DNA of 7,498 bases from Paracoccaceae bacterium (GCA_902525995.1 CABZJG010000089.1:1-7498); one strand, 5' to 3'. Shown: positions 1-7,043, counted from the first letter of the stretch. Notes: generated by a model from the sequence alone, not told the origin. Numbers and translations: made by a program.

Positions 1-1387
1 CTGAAAAACAGGCGTCACAGTATTGAGGGTATTTTGCTGAACGCCCCTTGGCTTCGCCCACTGCGCGATAAAGACCATCCAAGGAAATAAATTTCAAACT
101 ATCGACGGCAAGATGGCTGCGCATTTCTTCTTCGGTCATGGTGGCAGCAAGCAGTTTTTCACGCTGAGGGGTGTCCACGCCGTAAAAGCATGGCCAAGCG
201 GTGGGCGGGCTTGCAATTCGAAAATGAACCTCTGCCGCACCGGCATCCAAAATCATTTCCTTGATCTTGCGTGACGTGGTGCCGCGCACAACGGAATCGT
301 CAACCAAAATAACCCGCTTGCCCTTTATGAGCGCACGGTTGACATTCAGCTTAAGCCGCACACCCATATTGCGAATTTGCTCGGTGGGTTCAATAAATGT
401 GCGCCCCATATATTGGTTGCGAATAATGCCCATCGCATAGAGAATGCCCGCCTGTTGCGAATACCCGATTGCCGCCGGAGTGCCACTGTCGGGCACCGGG
501 CATACCAAATCGGCTTCAACGGGGCTTTCTTTGGCCAGTTCAACGCCGATCTGGCGGCGCGTTTCGTAAACCGAGCGGCCGCCGATAATGCTATCAGGGC
601 GTGAGAAATACACATGCTCGAAAATACAAAAGCGTGAATCGCGCGGTCGAAACGGAAAATGGCTTTCAATTCCTTTTTGGGTAATCACAACCATCTCGCC
701 TGGTTCAATCTCGCGCACGAAATCAGCGCCAATAATATCCAAAGCGCAGGTTTCTGAGCTTAGCGCCCACCCCTCGCCAACACGGCCGAGAACCAGAGGG
801 CGTACCCCCAAAGGATCGCGTACGCCGATCAGCTTGGTACGTGTCATTGCGACCACAGAAAATGCGCCTTCCACCCGCCGCAGCGCGTCTTCCATTCTTT
901 CTGGAATGTTTTGCTGTAGCGAACGCGCCATAAGATGGATAATGCACTCGCTGTCCGACGAGCTTTGAAAAATTGAGCCGCGTTCGATCAATTCGCGGCG
1001 CAGAGCATTGGCATTGGTGATATTACCATTATGCGCAATCGCCGCGCCGCCCATGGCAAACTCACCGAAAAAGGGTTGCACGTCGCGGATCACAGAGCCT
1101 TTGGTGCCGGCTGTAGAATAGCGCACATGGCCGATGGATAATGGTCCGGGCAGAGTTTTCATCAGGCTTTGTGATGTAAAATTATCACGCACATAGCCAA
1201 ATCGCCGGACAGAATTAAATCCCGCGTCAGGATCATGGGCCACAATGCCGCCAGCTTCCTGTCCTCGGTGTTGAAGTGCATGCAGTCCAAGCGCAACAAA
1301 ATTTGCGGCGTCTGCAGTTCCAATTACTCCGAAAACACCACACTCTTCGCGTAATTTATCATCATCAAAAGGGTGGGCCGGTGGCAT
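1..1387 (-). CDS. purF: Amidophosphoribosyltransferase (glutamine PRPP amidotransferase), 3' end missing
   Basis: Catalyses the first committed step of de novo purine synthesis in the cytoplasm: PRPP plus glutamine gives 5-phosphoribosylamine, glutamate and pyrophosphate. I translated the minus strand from ATG 1387-1385; 462 codons stay open to base 2, so the C-terminus and stop lie outside. The class II glutamine amidotransferase domain comes first. Its nucleophile is Cys16 in EECGVFG, so a 15-residue propeptide must be removed; HVRYSTAG (87-94), AHNGN (118-122) and SSDSE (143-147) follow. The phosphoribosyltransferase domain carries the PRPP loop VILVDDSVVRGTTS (359-372). Cys254, Cys400, Cys457 and Cys460 are spaced like the four 4Fe-4S ligands of the Bacillus subtilis enzyme, a cluster that E. 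coli PurF lacks. The start gives the family's usual N-terminus, although no strong Shine-Dalgarno is visible. It lies 145 bp after cvpA, a common pairing, and may have its own promoter. Confidence 0.97.
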   Translation of the reverse strand, partial: MPPAHPFDDDKLREECGVFGVIGTADAANFVALGLHALQHRGQEAGGIVAHDPDAGFNSVRRFGYVRDNFTSQSLMKTLPGPLSIGHVRYSTAGTKGSVIRDVQPFFGEFAMGGAAIAHNGNITNANALRRELIERGSIFQSSSDSECIIHLMARSLQQNIPERMEDALRRVEGAFSVVAMTRTKLIGVRDPLGVRPLVLGRVGEGWALSSETCALDIIGADFVREIEPGEMVVITQKGIESHFPFRPRDSRFCIFEHVYFSRPDSIIGGRSVYETRRQIGVELAKESPVEADLVCPVPDSGTPAAIGYSQQAGILYAMGIIRNQYMGRTFIEPTEQIRNMGVRLKLNVNRALIKGKRVILVDDSVVRGTTSRKIKEMILDAGAAEVHFRIASPPTAWPCFYGVDTPQREKLLAATMTEEEMRSHLAVDSLKFISLDGLYRAVGEAKGRSAKYPQYCDACFS

Positions 1388-1532
1388 CTGTTGGCGCGAC
1401 ACGTCAGGCAACTCCGAATCTAGCACAGCTTGTGATCACCGTCTTAATCTGTTTGCCCCCAAGTGTCACGAACCTATCCAGAATCTTATCTCTGATTTCG
1501 AGGGAAAAAACTCTCTGTGCATAAATGCGCGC
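1388..1532 (-). promoter_or_regulatory. cvpA-purF intergenic leader, probable purF promoter region
   Basis: This 145-bp gap is the longest in the minus-strand run from alr to purF, which suggests that purF has its own promoter or a control site here. I see no convincing -35/-10 pair. The best -10-like element is TAGATT preceded by TGC (an extended -10 form), about 30 bp before the purF ATG, but it has no good -35 partner. Two overlapping small palindromes lie just upstream of it on the coding strand: GTGATCAC (1432-1439) and CACAAGCTGTG (1424-1434). They could be part of an operator, but palindromes this short also arise by chance. A run of six T on the coding strand (1505-1510) has no stable hairpin directly before it, so it is not called a terminator. 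Confidence 0.3.
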
Positions 1533-2087
1533 CTATGCTTCGCATACTGCCACCAGTTGCTCGTATTGGGTTGTGATCCAGCCAAGCGCGCGCTCGGGTC
1601 TTCGGTCTTGGATGTCTTGTGCTATATCGCTAAAAATGCGCGCCGATTGGCTGTCGTCGACCACTGCGAAGGTCTCGGTGCTCAAAACCGATTGATAGGC
1701 AAAAAAAGCAATTGCCACCAAAGCCAGACCGCGCAAAATTCCAAACAGCAGGCCCAAGCCGCGATCCACGCGGCTGGCGGCAGTTTTGTCGATCAAAGTG
1801 GATAGAAGTGGTGTGAAAAAGGATAAAACAACCAAAGCGACCGCAAACACTGTGGCAAATGAAGCAATAATTGCCAATTCGCAACTGTCTGCTAGAATTG
1901 GCCCAACCATTGGGATTTCTTTGACCAACGGCATCAGTTGTGGTGCAAAAATAAACGCCAGAACAGCTGCCGCCACCCACCCGGCAATGGCCATAATTTC
2001 TCGCACCAGACCACGGGAGTAAGCCAAGAGCGCTGATATCAGCACCAATAGGATCACGAGGCCATCGATTAAGTTAAAACTGTCCAT
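1533..2087 (-). CDS. cvpA: CvpA family inner-membrane protein
   Basis: This 184-residue membrane protein belongs to the CvpA family, named for colicin V production in E. coli; its molecular role is still unclear, and family members have been linked to envelope and stress phenotypes. Four hydrophobic segments are visible at about 6-23, 33-49, 66-92 and 111-131. Family-typical features are an early Asp in the first helix (IDGLVILLVL), the segment SRGLVREIMAIAGW (24-37) and the short charged stretch ASRVDRGLGLLFG before the last helix. The hydrophilic tail after about residue 135 is short and poorly conserved. The ATG at 2087 lies 3 nt after the radA stop (TGATTAATG), with AGGGGA about 10 nt upstream inside the end of radA, so it is probably translated together with radA. 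The stop is TAG. Its position before purF matches the well-known cvpA-purF linkage of many proteobacteria. Confidence 0.93.
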   Translation of the reverse strand: MDSFNLIDGLVILLVLISALLAYSRGLVREIMAIAGWVAAAVLAFIFAPQLMPLVKEIPMVGPILADSCELAIIASFATVFAVALVVLSFFTPLLSTLIDKTAASRVDRGLGLLFGILRGLALVAIAFFAYQSVLSTETFAVVDDSQSARIFSDIAQDIQDRRPERALGWITTQYEQLVAVCEA

Positions 2088-2090
2088 TAA

Positions 2091-3479
2091 TCATGCATCC
2101 CCTACATGCAGCTGCTTTTGCGCACTAAAGTGCTCTTCAACAAAGCTCCCCAAATCCGCCATCTGGCTCACTTGTATATCTGTAATAGCCGATTGTTTTG
2201 CGTTGCTCGGCGCTAGTGCCCTTGTGAAACCAAGTTTTTGCGCTTCTTTCAACCTATTTTCTGCTTGAGACACCGGTCTAAGGGCCCCTGAGAGGCTTAT
2301 TTCGCCATAAACCACCGTATCAGCCGGTAAGCTTATATCTTCACGGGCAGACAGAAGGGCCGAGGCAACTGCAAGGTCGGCAGCTGGTTCGCTAATTTTC
2401 AATCCCCCGGCGACATTTAGATAGACGTCTAGACCGCTAAACGGAATGCCGCAACGGGCTTCAAGAACCGCTAAAATCATGGCCAGGCGCGCACTGTCCC
2501 AGCCGACAACCGATCGTCTGGGTTGGCTGTGGGGGGTGGGGGCGACCAAAGCTTGAAATTCCACCAAAACCGGCCGCGTTCCCTCCACCCCGGCAAAGAC
2601 CACCGATCCGGGCGTGGGGGTGCCGCGATCGGCCAAAAACAATGCGGAGGGATTGCTGACCTCGGCCAATCCCTGACCGGTCATCTCAAACACGCCAATT
2701 TCGTCGGCGGCGCCAAAGCGGTTTTTCACAGCGCGCAAGATGCGGAATTGATGGCCGCGTTCACCTTCAAAATAAAGCACTGTATCAACCATATGTTCGA
2801 CCACGCGCGGGCCGGCAATCTGGCCGTCTTTGGTCACATGGCCAACCAAAACCACCGAGAGGCCGCGACGTTTGGCAAACCGCGTCAACTCATGCGCGGC
2901 GGCGCGTACCTGGCTAACGCTGCCCGGGGCGCTTTCGACGGTATCGGCCCACATGGTTTGGATCGAGTCAATTATGACCAGTTGAGGTTTTTCTTCTTCG
3001 AGCGTGGTCAGGATATTGCGCAAGTTGGTTTCAGCGCCCAGTTGCACGGATGTGTCGCTCAGACCAAGGCGTGCTGCGCGCATGCGCACTTGTTCGCTGG
3101 CTTCTTCGCCAGAAATATAAATAGTTTTAAGACCGGCTTGGGCAAATTTTGCAGCCGCCTGCAGAAGCAGTGTTGATTTGCCAATCCCCGGATCCCCACC
3201 AACCAAAAGGGCGGAGGCGGGCACGAGCCCCCCGCCCAAAGCCCGATCAAGCTCGATAATCCCGCTTTTGGTGCGCTCAGGCGGTGCCTCGGTCGCCTTT
3301 AAGCCGCTGAGCTTCACCGCGGACCCGCGCTTTGCGCCCATTGAGGCCTTCGAAGGGCCAGAAGAGAGCCCGGCATCTTCTGAAATCGTATTCCATTCGC
3401 CGCATGCTTCGCATCGGCCTGACCATTTGCTGGTCACTGCGCCACAGCTGGCGCAGGAAAAGGACTTTGTTTTAGCCAT
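2091..3479 (-). CDS. radA: DNA repair/recombination ATPase RadA (Sms)
   Basis: RadA is a RecA-like, DnaB-like hexameric ATPase that drives branch migration and processing of recombination intermediates. The 462-residue protein has the full family architecture. A C4 zinc finger has CASC and CEAC pairs (Cys9, Cys12, Cys23, Cys26). The RecA-like core has Walker A GGDPGIGKST (94-103), Walker B LVIIDSIQTM (167-176) and the RadA signature KNRFG (252-256). A C-terminal Lon-protease-like domain (about 310-450) includes DVYLNVAGGL (351-360) and EPAADLAVA, without an obvious Lon serine-lysine catalytic pair, as is known for this family. Length is normal. The ATG start places the zinc finger where it is found in homologues; no strong Shine-Dalgarno precedes it. 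It follows the PqiA-like gene by 26 nt and precedes cvpA by 3 nt, so it is probably co-transcribed with both. Confidence 0.98.
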   Translation of the reverse strand: MAKTKSFSCASCGAVTSKWSGRCEACGEWNTISEDAGLSSGPSKASMGAKRGSAVKLSGLKATEAPPERTKSGIIELDRALGGGLVPASALLVGGDPGIGKSTLLLQAAAKFAQAGLKTIYISGEEASEQVRMRAARLGLSDTSVQLGAETNLRNILTTLEEEKPQLVIIDSIQTMWADTVESAPGSVSQVRAAAHELTRFAKRRGLSVVLVGHVTKDGQIAGPRVVEHMVDTVLYFEGERGHQFRILRAVKNRFGAADEIGVFEMTGQGLAEVSNPSALFLADRGTPTPGSVVFAGVEGTRPVLVEFQALVAPTPHSQPRRSVVGWDSARLAMILAVLEARCGIPFSGLDVYLNVAGGLKISEPAADLAVASALLSAREDISLPADTVVYGEISLSGALRPVSQAENRLKEAQKLGFTRALAPSNAKQSAITDIQVSQMADLGSFVEEHFSAQKQLHVGDA

Positions 3480-3505
3480 GCTGCGGTTGTGCCAAGTCTT
3501 TCACC

Positions 3506-3952
3506 CTATGGCAAGCCGGATTGGCGAAATTCTCGTTGGCTCAGCGTCTGCACTGCCATAGACGCCAGAATGCAAAAGCTAAAAAAGTATAGTCCCCAAG
3601 CGGTTTCAACATGGCCCAAGCCAACGCCTTTAAAGATCACAATGTAAAGCGCGATTAAAAATACATCTGCCATCGCCAGTTTTCCCAGCAGAGACAGAAT
3701 TGAAAACCCGCGTGGTGCCACGACGCCGAAATGCATCAGTGCAAGCAGGTCGGTTTTAAGCATTGGAGCGAACAGGGCGAAAAACATAACAAGGCAGGCT
3801 AGGATAATATCCGTCTGCCACAGGCTGAACACCCCGGTCAGGATACTAATCTGCGATAGGCCAAACAAAGGCAAAAGTCCGGCGTGCATCAGTTGGGCAA
3901 ACCATGACAGCGGAAACAGTACCAGCAAACCAAGATTGAGATAACGCAGCAT
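3506..3952 (-). CDS. PqiA-family (paraquat-inducible protein A) membrane protein
   Basis: A 148-residue integral membrane protein with four predicted helices at about 5-24, 47-71, 85-108 and 117-136. The third holds the family-like pattern LGKLAMADVFLIAL (89-102), resembling the Trp/Leu-x-Met-x-Asp-Val-Phe motif of PqiA-type domains; the second has ALFAPMLKTDLLAL, resembling the family's conserved proline-containing segment. E. coli PqiA carries two such units plus cysteine motifs; this protein has only one unit and no cysteine pair, as is common for short alphaproteobacterial members. In enterobacteria PqiA works with the MCE protein PqiB in envelope lipid homeostasis. No pqiB-like gene is adjacent, but mlaE and mlaF lie just upstream, so a related role is inferred. 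The ATG at 3952 has AAGG about 11 nt upstream; the frame stays open further upstream, so a slightly longer protein is possible. The stop is TAG. Confidence 0.8.
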   Translation of the reverse strand: MLRYLNLGLLVLFPLSWFAQLMHAGLLPLFGLSQISILTGVFSLWQTDIILACLVMFFALFAPMLKTDLLALMHFGVVAPRGFSILSLLGKLAMADVFLIALYIVIFKGVGLGHVETAWGLYFFSFCILASMAVQTLSQREFRQSGLP

Positions 3953-3983
3953 TGGCAGATAGGCCTTAAGTGATCTATCCGGT

Positions 3984-4373
3984 TTACATAATCATTCCCC
4001 AAAGCGCGATCAATGTGATCAGCAAAACCGCATGCAGCCCGTCTAACCAGCGATATCTCCGATGCAGGCGGATCGCGGCAATTGCCAAGGGCACAGAGGC
4101 AGCCATCATCATGCCTGCGCCATCCGCAAGGCGGCTCCACCAAAGAGAAAATTGACGTATGGGCCCGCTGTAAATTTCAAAAAAACTGAGCCCAAACAGG
4201 GCAAAAAGGCCCATTGCAGTGAGCACTAAAGAAGCAAGTGCCAACTGCCTTTCGCTTTTGACGTCAACGAGGCAGCGAAACATTGAAAGTACAAATAATG
4301 TTTGAAGATAGATGTATTTTTTGAACGCCAAAAACGCCAGAACTTCCGGAGGCGGTTTAAAGAGGGACTCCAT
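3984..4373 (-). CDS. Small four-helix membrane protein of unknown function
   Basis: I do not recognise this 129-residue protein. It is strongly hydrophobic, with four probable transmembrane segments at about 17-36, 45-66, 83-101 and 109-128, and ends almost directly after the last helix (stop TAA). The soluble N-terminus is short and starts with a proline-rich stretch (KPPPE, 6-10). A basic loop (RLHRRYR, 102-108) lies between helices three and four. Support for a real gene: its ATG shares one base with the mlaF stop (TGATG), GAGG lies about 10 nt upstream, it fills the space between mlaF and the PqiA-like gene, and it lies in the direction of all its neighbours. Its size and helix number resemble the neighbouring PqiA-like protein, but I cannot see the PqiA sequence pattern. 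A role as an accessory subunit of envelope lipid transport is inferred from position only. Confidence 0.75.
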   Translation of the reverse strand: MESLFKPPPEVLAFLAFKKYIYLQTLFVLSMFRCLVDVKSERQLALASLVLTAMGLFALFGLSFFEIYSGPIRQFSLWWSRLADGAGMMMAASVPLAIAAIRLHRRYRWLDGLHAVLLITLIALWGMIM

Positions 4374-5119
4374 CAGCGAATGGCCTCAATCGGTCCTTCT
4401 GCGCGGCCATGGATAAATTGGTCAAGATAGGGATCGCCAGAGTGATCAATATTTGCAATTGGGCCGCTCCATTGAATGACCCCTTCGTGCAGCATGGCAA
4501 CCTCGTCTGCAATCGCCCGCACCGAGGACATATCATGCGTGATGGTCATGGCAGTAGCACCCATTTCAACCACAATCTCACGGATCAGATCATTGATGAC
4601 ACCGGCCATAATGGGGTCAAGTCCGGTGGTTGGTTCATCAAAAAAGATAATCTCGGGTTCGGCCGCTATTGCACGCGCCAGACCAACCCGTTTTTGCATG
4701 CCGCCCGACAGTTCGGCGGGAAATTTATCGGCGACATCTGCGCCAAGCCCCACGCGCCCGAGCTTATCAATCGCTATTTGGCGGGCCTCTTCAGGCGGTC
4801 GCTTAAGGGCGCCGTTGAGCAACCGAAAAGCCACGTTTTGCCAAACGCTCAGGCTATCAAACAGCGCGCCGCCTTGAAAAAGCATACCAAAGCGCGCCAG
4901 AAAGGCATCGCGTTCGGCGCGCGCAGCATCTTGGCCATCAACCAGTATTGTGCCTTTGTCCGGCGAGATAAGCCCCAAAACGCACTTCAGTGTAACCGAT
5001 TTTCCTGTACCTGAACCACCGATGATCACCATCGATTTGCCTTTTTCAACTTTTAGATCAATACCCTTTAATACGGCGTTGTTTCCAAATGATTTATAGA
5101 CATCATTCAATCGGATCAT
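4373..5119 (-). CDS. mlaF: ABC transporter ATP-binding protein, MlaF type (phospholipid/MCE transport)
   Basis: Cytoplasmic ATPase of an MCE-type ABC transporter that moves phospholipids between the inner and outer membranes to maintain outer-membrane asymmetry. The 248-residue protein has every nucleotide-binding element: Walker A GGSGTGKS (34-41), Q-loop Gln82, signature LSGGM (137-141), Walker B IIFFDEP (157-163), a D-loop in TTGLDP (164-169) and switch His195 in THDM. The C-terminal tail, DPYLDQFIHGRAEGPI, is typical of MlaF rather than of import ATPases; in E. coli the equivalent tail contributes to dimer and MlaB contacts. The start overlaps the mlaE stop as ATGA (5116-5119), and the stop shares a base with the next gene's ATG, so translation of the three is probably coupled. 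No MlaB, MlaC or MlaD gene is in this window. Family membership is near certain; the exact substrate is inferred. Confidence 0.95.
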   Translation of the reverse strand: MIRLNDVYKSFGNNAVLKGIDLKVEKGKSMVIIGGSGTGKSVTLKCVLGLISPDKGTILVDGQDAARAERDAFLARFGMLFQGGALFDSLSVWQNVAFRLLNGALKRPPEEARQIAIDKLGRVGLGADVADKFPAELSGGMQKRVGLARAIAAEPEIIFFDEPTTGLDPIMAGVINDLIREIVVEMGATAMTITHDMSSVRAIADEVAMLHEGVIQWSGPIANIDHSGDPYLDQFIHGRAEGPIEAIR

Positions 5120-5898
5120 GCGGTAAAAAAGACCTCAGTAAGCACATAGTTGGCGGCAAGAATTAGAACGCTTGATGCAACAACGGCTGATTTCGTGGCG
5201 CGTCCAACGCCTTGGGCCCCGCGCCCAGAGCGCATGCCATAATAGCAGCCCATGAGAGCAACAATAAACCCAAACACAGCGCCTTTGACCAAGCCGCTGG
5301 CGATGTCCCAAAACTGAAGGAAATCAACGGTATTTTTAAGATAGGCGGCCGAGTTGAAGTCTAGTCGATTGATCCCGACAAAATAGCCACCCATGATCCC
5401 GATCGCATCACCAACAGCAACCAGCACAGGCACTGCCAGTGTCGCTGCAAGAACACGCGGCACTGTCAAATAGCGCATCGGGTTGGTGGACAGCGTCACC
5501 AGCGCATCAATTTGTTCGGTGACTTTCATCGTGCCAATTTCGGCAGCGATGGAACTGGCAACTCTGGCAGCGACCATCAAGCCTCCAAGCACCGGGCCCA
5601 ACTCACGGGTCATGCCAATAGCAACGATTGATGGAACCACGGCTTCAGCGTTAAAGCGGGCGCCGCCCGAGTAAATCTGCAAAGCAAGTGCCCCACCTGT
5701 AAAAAACGCTGTGAGCCCGACAACCGGCAGCGATAGCCAGCCGATCTGCAACAGCGACACACCAAATTCACGCAGATAAAAGGGCGGCAAAAACATTTGG
5801 CGCAATGTATCAAGAGCGAACAGAGTGACCCGCCCAAGCGCAGCTAAAAAGCTAAGGGTATTGCGGCCAATAAATTCCAGAGGTGTGGTAAGGATCAT
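5116..5898 (-). CDS. mlaE: ABC transporter permease, MlaE type (phospholipid/MCE transport)
   Basis: Inner-membrane permease subunit of the same MCE-type lipid ABC transporter as the neighbouring ATPase. The 260-residue length is normal for the family. Key segments are the helix around FTGGALALQIYSG (66-78), RELGPVL (98-104), the conserved stretch from AARVASSIAAE to EQIDAL (110-133), NPMRYLTVPR (139-148), and a C-terminal hydrophobic region ending in a short polar tail. Five or so membrane segments are visible, with an amphipathic N-terminal helix ahead of them, as in MlaE structures. The ATG at 5898 overlaps the alr stop as ATGA, and its own TGA overlaps the mlaF start in the same way. This close coupling gives a 1:1 permease-ATPase pair. 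The MCE (MlaD-type) subunit that the transporter needs is not encoded next to it and must lie elsewhere in the genome. Confidence 0.95.
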   Translation of the reverse strand: MILTTPLEFIGRNTLSFLAALGRVTLFALDTLRQMFLPPFYLREFGVSLLQIGWLSLPVVGLTAFFTGGALALQIYSGGARFNAEAVVPSIVAIGMTRELGPVLGGLMVAARVASSIAAEIGTMKVTEQIDALVTLSTNPMRYLTVPRVLAATLAVPVLVAVGDAIGIMGGYFVGINRLDFNSAAYLKNTVDFLQFWDIASGLVKGAVFGFIVALMGCYYGMRSGRGAQGVGRATKSAVVASSVLILAANYVLTEVFFTA

Positions 5899-6932
5899 AT
5901 CTCTTTATAGCGTCTTTGATAGCGAGAACCAAGCGAGGTTAAGACCTCATACCCAATGGTGTCAGCCGCAGTTGCCAAATCATCGATACTTTGCAAGCTG
6001 TTTAAAAGTTGCAAACTGCTTGGGGTATCGGCCAGCAAAGTAATATCAACGCCGATAAGATCCATAGAAATACGGCCCACCACAGGGCAGGCAACGCGGT
6101 CTGAATATAAACTTAGGTTCGGACCAAGACTGCGCATTATCCCATCTGCATATCCGGCCGAAACCGTGGCAATCTTGCGCGGGGTCGGGGCTGTCCATGT
6201 GTTGGAATAGCCAACCGTTTCGCCGGTATCAACATCGCGCACTTGGATCACAGGCACGTCCAGTGATACAACGGATTGCGCGGTTTCAAAAGGCGCGCCG
6301 CCATAAAGCCCCACGCCGGGGCGCGTTAATTCAAAATGATAACTATTGCCAAGTAATATTCCACCTGTTGCGGCCAGCGAACGCGGCACATTAAGCCCGT
6401 CGGTCATATCGCGAAATTCGCGCAGCTGCTGAGCGTTCATAGTATGCTGCGGATCATCTGCGCAGGCCAGATGGGACATAAGTATTTCTGGTCTTAGGCG
6501 CAGAACCAAATCGCGCACAGCCTGCCATTCCGCAGGTTCTAAGCCCAGCCGGTTCATGCCGCTATCAAGCTGCACGCCAAATTCAACATCTGGCATCGCA
6601 TCCACATGGCGCAAAAGCTGATCCACTGAATTGATCATCGGGGTCAGCTGGTGCTCGCGGATTAGCGACGTGTCGTTTTCCATATGCCCCGAAAACACAT
6701 AGATTTTCGGCCCGGGCCCTAGGGCGCGGCGCACCACGGTGCCTTCTTCTGCCACCGCAACAAAAAAATGTCGCGCGCCTTCTTGGGCCAATGCGCGGGA
6801 TACCCGTGCGGCGTCAAGCCCATAGCCATTGGCCTTGACCACAGCGCCGGTCACGCCAGCGCTGAGCGCGCTGAGCGCCCGCCAGTTGGCGCGGATCGAC
6901 ATTAAATCTATTGTCAAAGTGGCTGTGCTCAT
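5895..6932 (-). CDS. alr: Alanine racemase (PLP-dependent)
   Basis: Interconverts L- and D-alanine in the cytoplasm, supplying D-alanine for peptidoglycan. The 345-residue protein has the usual fold-type III order: the PLP lysine in VVKANGYG (Lys33), DSGMNRLG (123-130), SHLACADDP (153-161), RPGVGLYGG (204-212), the catalytic tyrosine in SAGYADG (Tyr261) and RISMD (287-291). One residue is unusual: Gln121 occupies the place, seven residues before Arg128, where Geobacillus alanine racemase has its carbamylated lysine (Lys129). Some family members carry other residues there, so activity is not excluded. The ATG at 6932 puts the PLP lysine at the normal distance from the N-terminus; the leader has no clear Shine-Dalgarno. 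It is the first gene of the packed operon and overlaps mlaE by 4 nt. A broader-specificity amino-acid racemase cannot be ruled out from the sequence. Confidence 0.95.
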   Translation of the reverse strand: MSTATLTIDLMSIRANWRALSALSAGVTGAVVKANGYGLDAARVSRALAQEGARHFFVAVAEEGTVVRRALGPGPKIYVFSGHMENDTSLIREHQLTPMINSVDQLLRHVDAMPDVEFGVQLDSGMNRLGLEPAEWQAVRDLVLRLRPEILMSHLACADDPQHTMNAQQLREFRDMTDGLNVPRSLAATGGILLGNSYHFELTRPGVGLYGGAPFETAQSVVSLDVPVIQVRDVDTGETVGYSNTWTAPTPRKIATVSAGYADGIMRSLGPNLSLYSDRVACPVVGRISMDLIGVDITLLADTPSSLQLLNSLQSIDDLATAADTIGYEVLTSLGSRYQRRYKEI

Positions 6933-6975
6933 ACGCTTTTTTTGACTGGCAGGGCTCTAAGGTCAAGCAGAAAGA

Positions 6976-7005
6976 ATTAAAATCCTTCTCTGTATATCTG
7001 TCCAA
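6976..7005 (-). promoter_or_regulatory. Candidate promoter for the alr operon
   Basis: On the minus strand, TTGGAC (7005-7000) is followed after 18 bp by TTTAAT (6981-6976), which matches the -10 consensus at five of six positions; the -35 matches only at its TTG. It sits about 43 bp before the alr ATG, in the only sizeable gap upstream of the packed operon and just past the hairpin at 7009-7043. Location and spacing are reasonable, but the weak -35 and AT-rich context make this a tentative call. Confidence 0.3.
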
Positions 7006-7008
7006 GAA

Positions 7009-7043
7009 GACTAAGAGCGGGGCACTAACCCCTGCGCTTAGTC
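7009..7043 (-). terminator. Imperfect inverted repeat, possible terminator after the acetyltransferase gene
   Basis: The arms at 7009-7022 and 7029-7043 pair as 7 bp, one mismatch, 2 bp, a one-base bulge, then 4 G-C pairs closing a 6-base loop. The hairpin begins 27 nt past the acetyltransferase stop. On the minus strand it is followed only by TTCTTGG, not a good T-run, so it would be a weak intrinsic terminator at best. On the plus strand no T-run follows either. It could instead stabilise the mRNA end or act near the alr promoter. Confidence 0.4.

Noticed and set aside
588..968. 126-codon plus-strand frame, and other short frames inside 346-969
   Set aside because: These lie within purF, whose translation is continuous and matches the family throughout this stretch.
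1276..1524. Plus-strand frame crossing the purF start and the cvpA-purF gap
   Set aside because: It overlaps the purF N-terminus, has no recognisable product and no good ribosome-binding site.
1505..1546. Small hairpin TATGC-GAA-GCATA at the cvpA end followed by a T-run, as a terminator
   Set aside because: The stem is only 5 bp, overlaps the cvpA stop, and lies over 20 nt from the T-run, too far for an intrinsic terminator.
2523..3176. 217-codon open frame on the plus strand
   Set aside because: Lies entirely antisense to radA, whose protein shows all family motifs; the product has no recognisable domain.
3889..4143. 84-codon minus-strand frame across the junction of the PqiA-like gene and the small membrane protein
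   Set aside because: It is out of frame with both hydrophobic proteins and its Arg/Cys-rich product looks like a shadow frame.
4409..5014. 201-codon open frame on the plus strand, with a second one at 4476-4877
   Set aside because: Both lie antisense to mlaF, which is clearly the real gene; they have no family resemblance or leader of their own.
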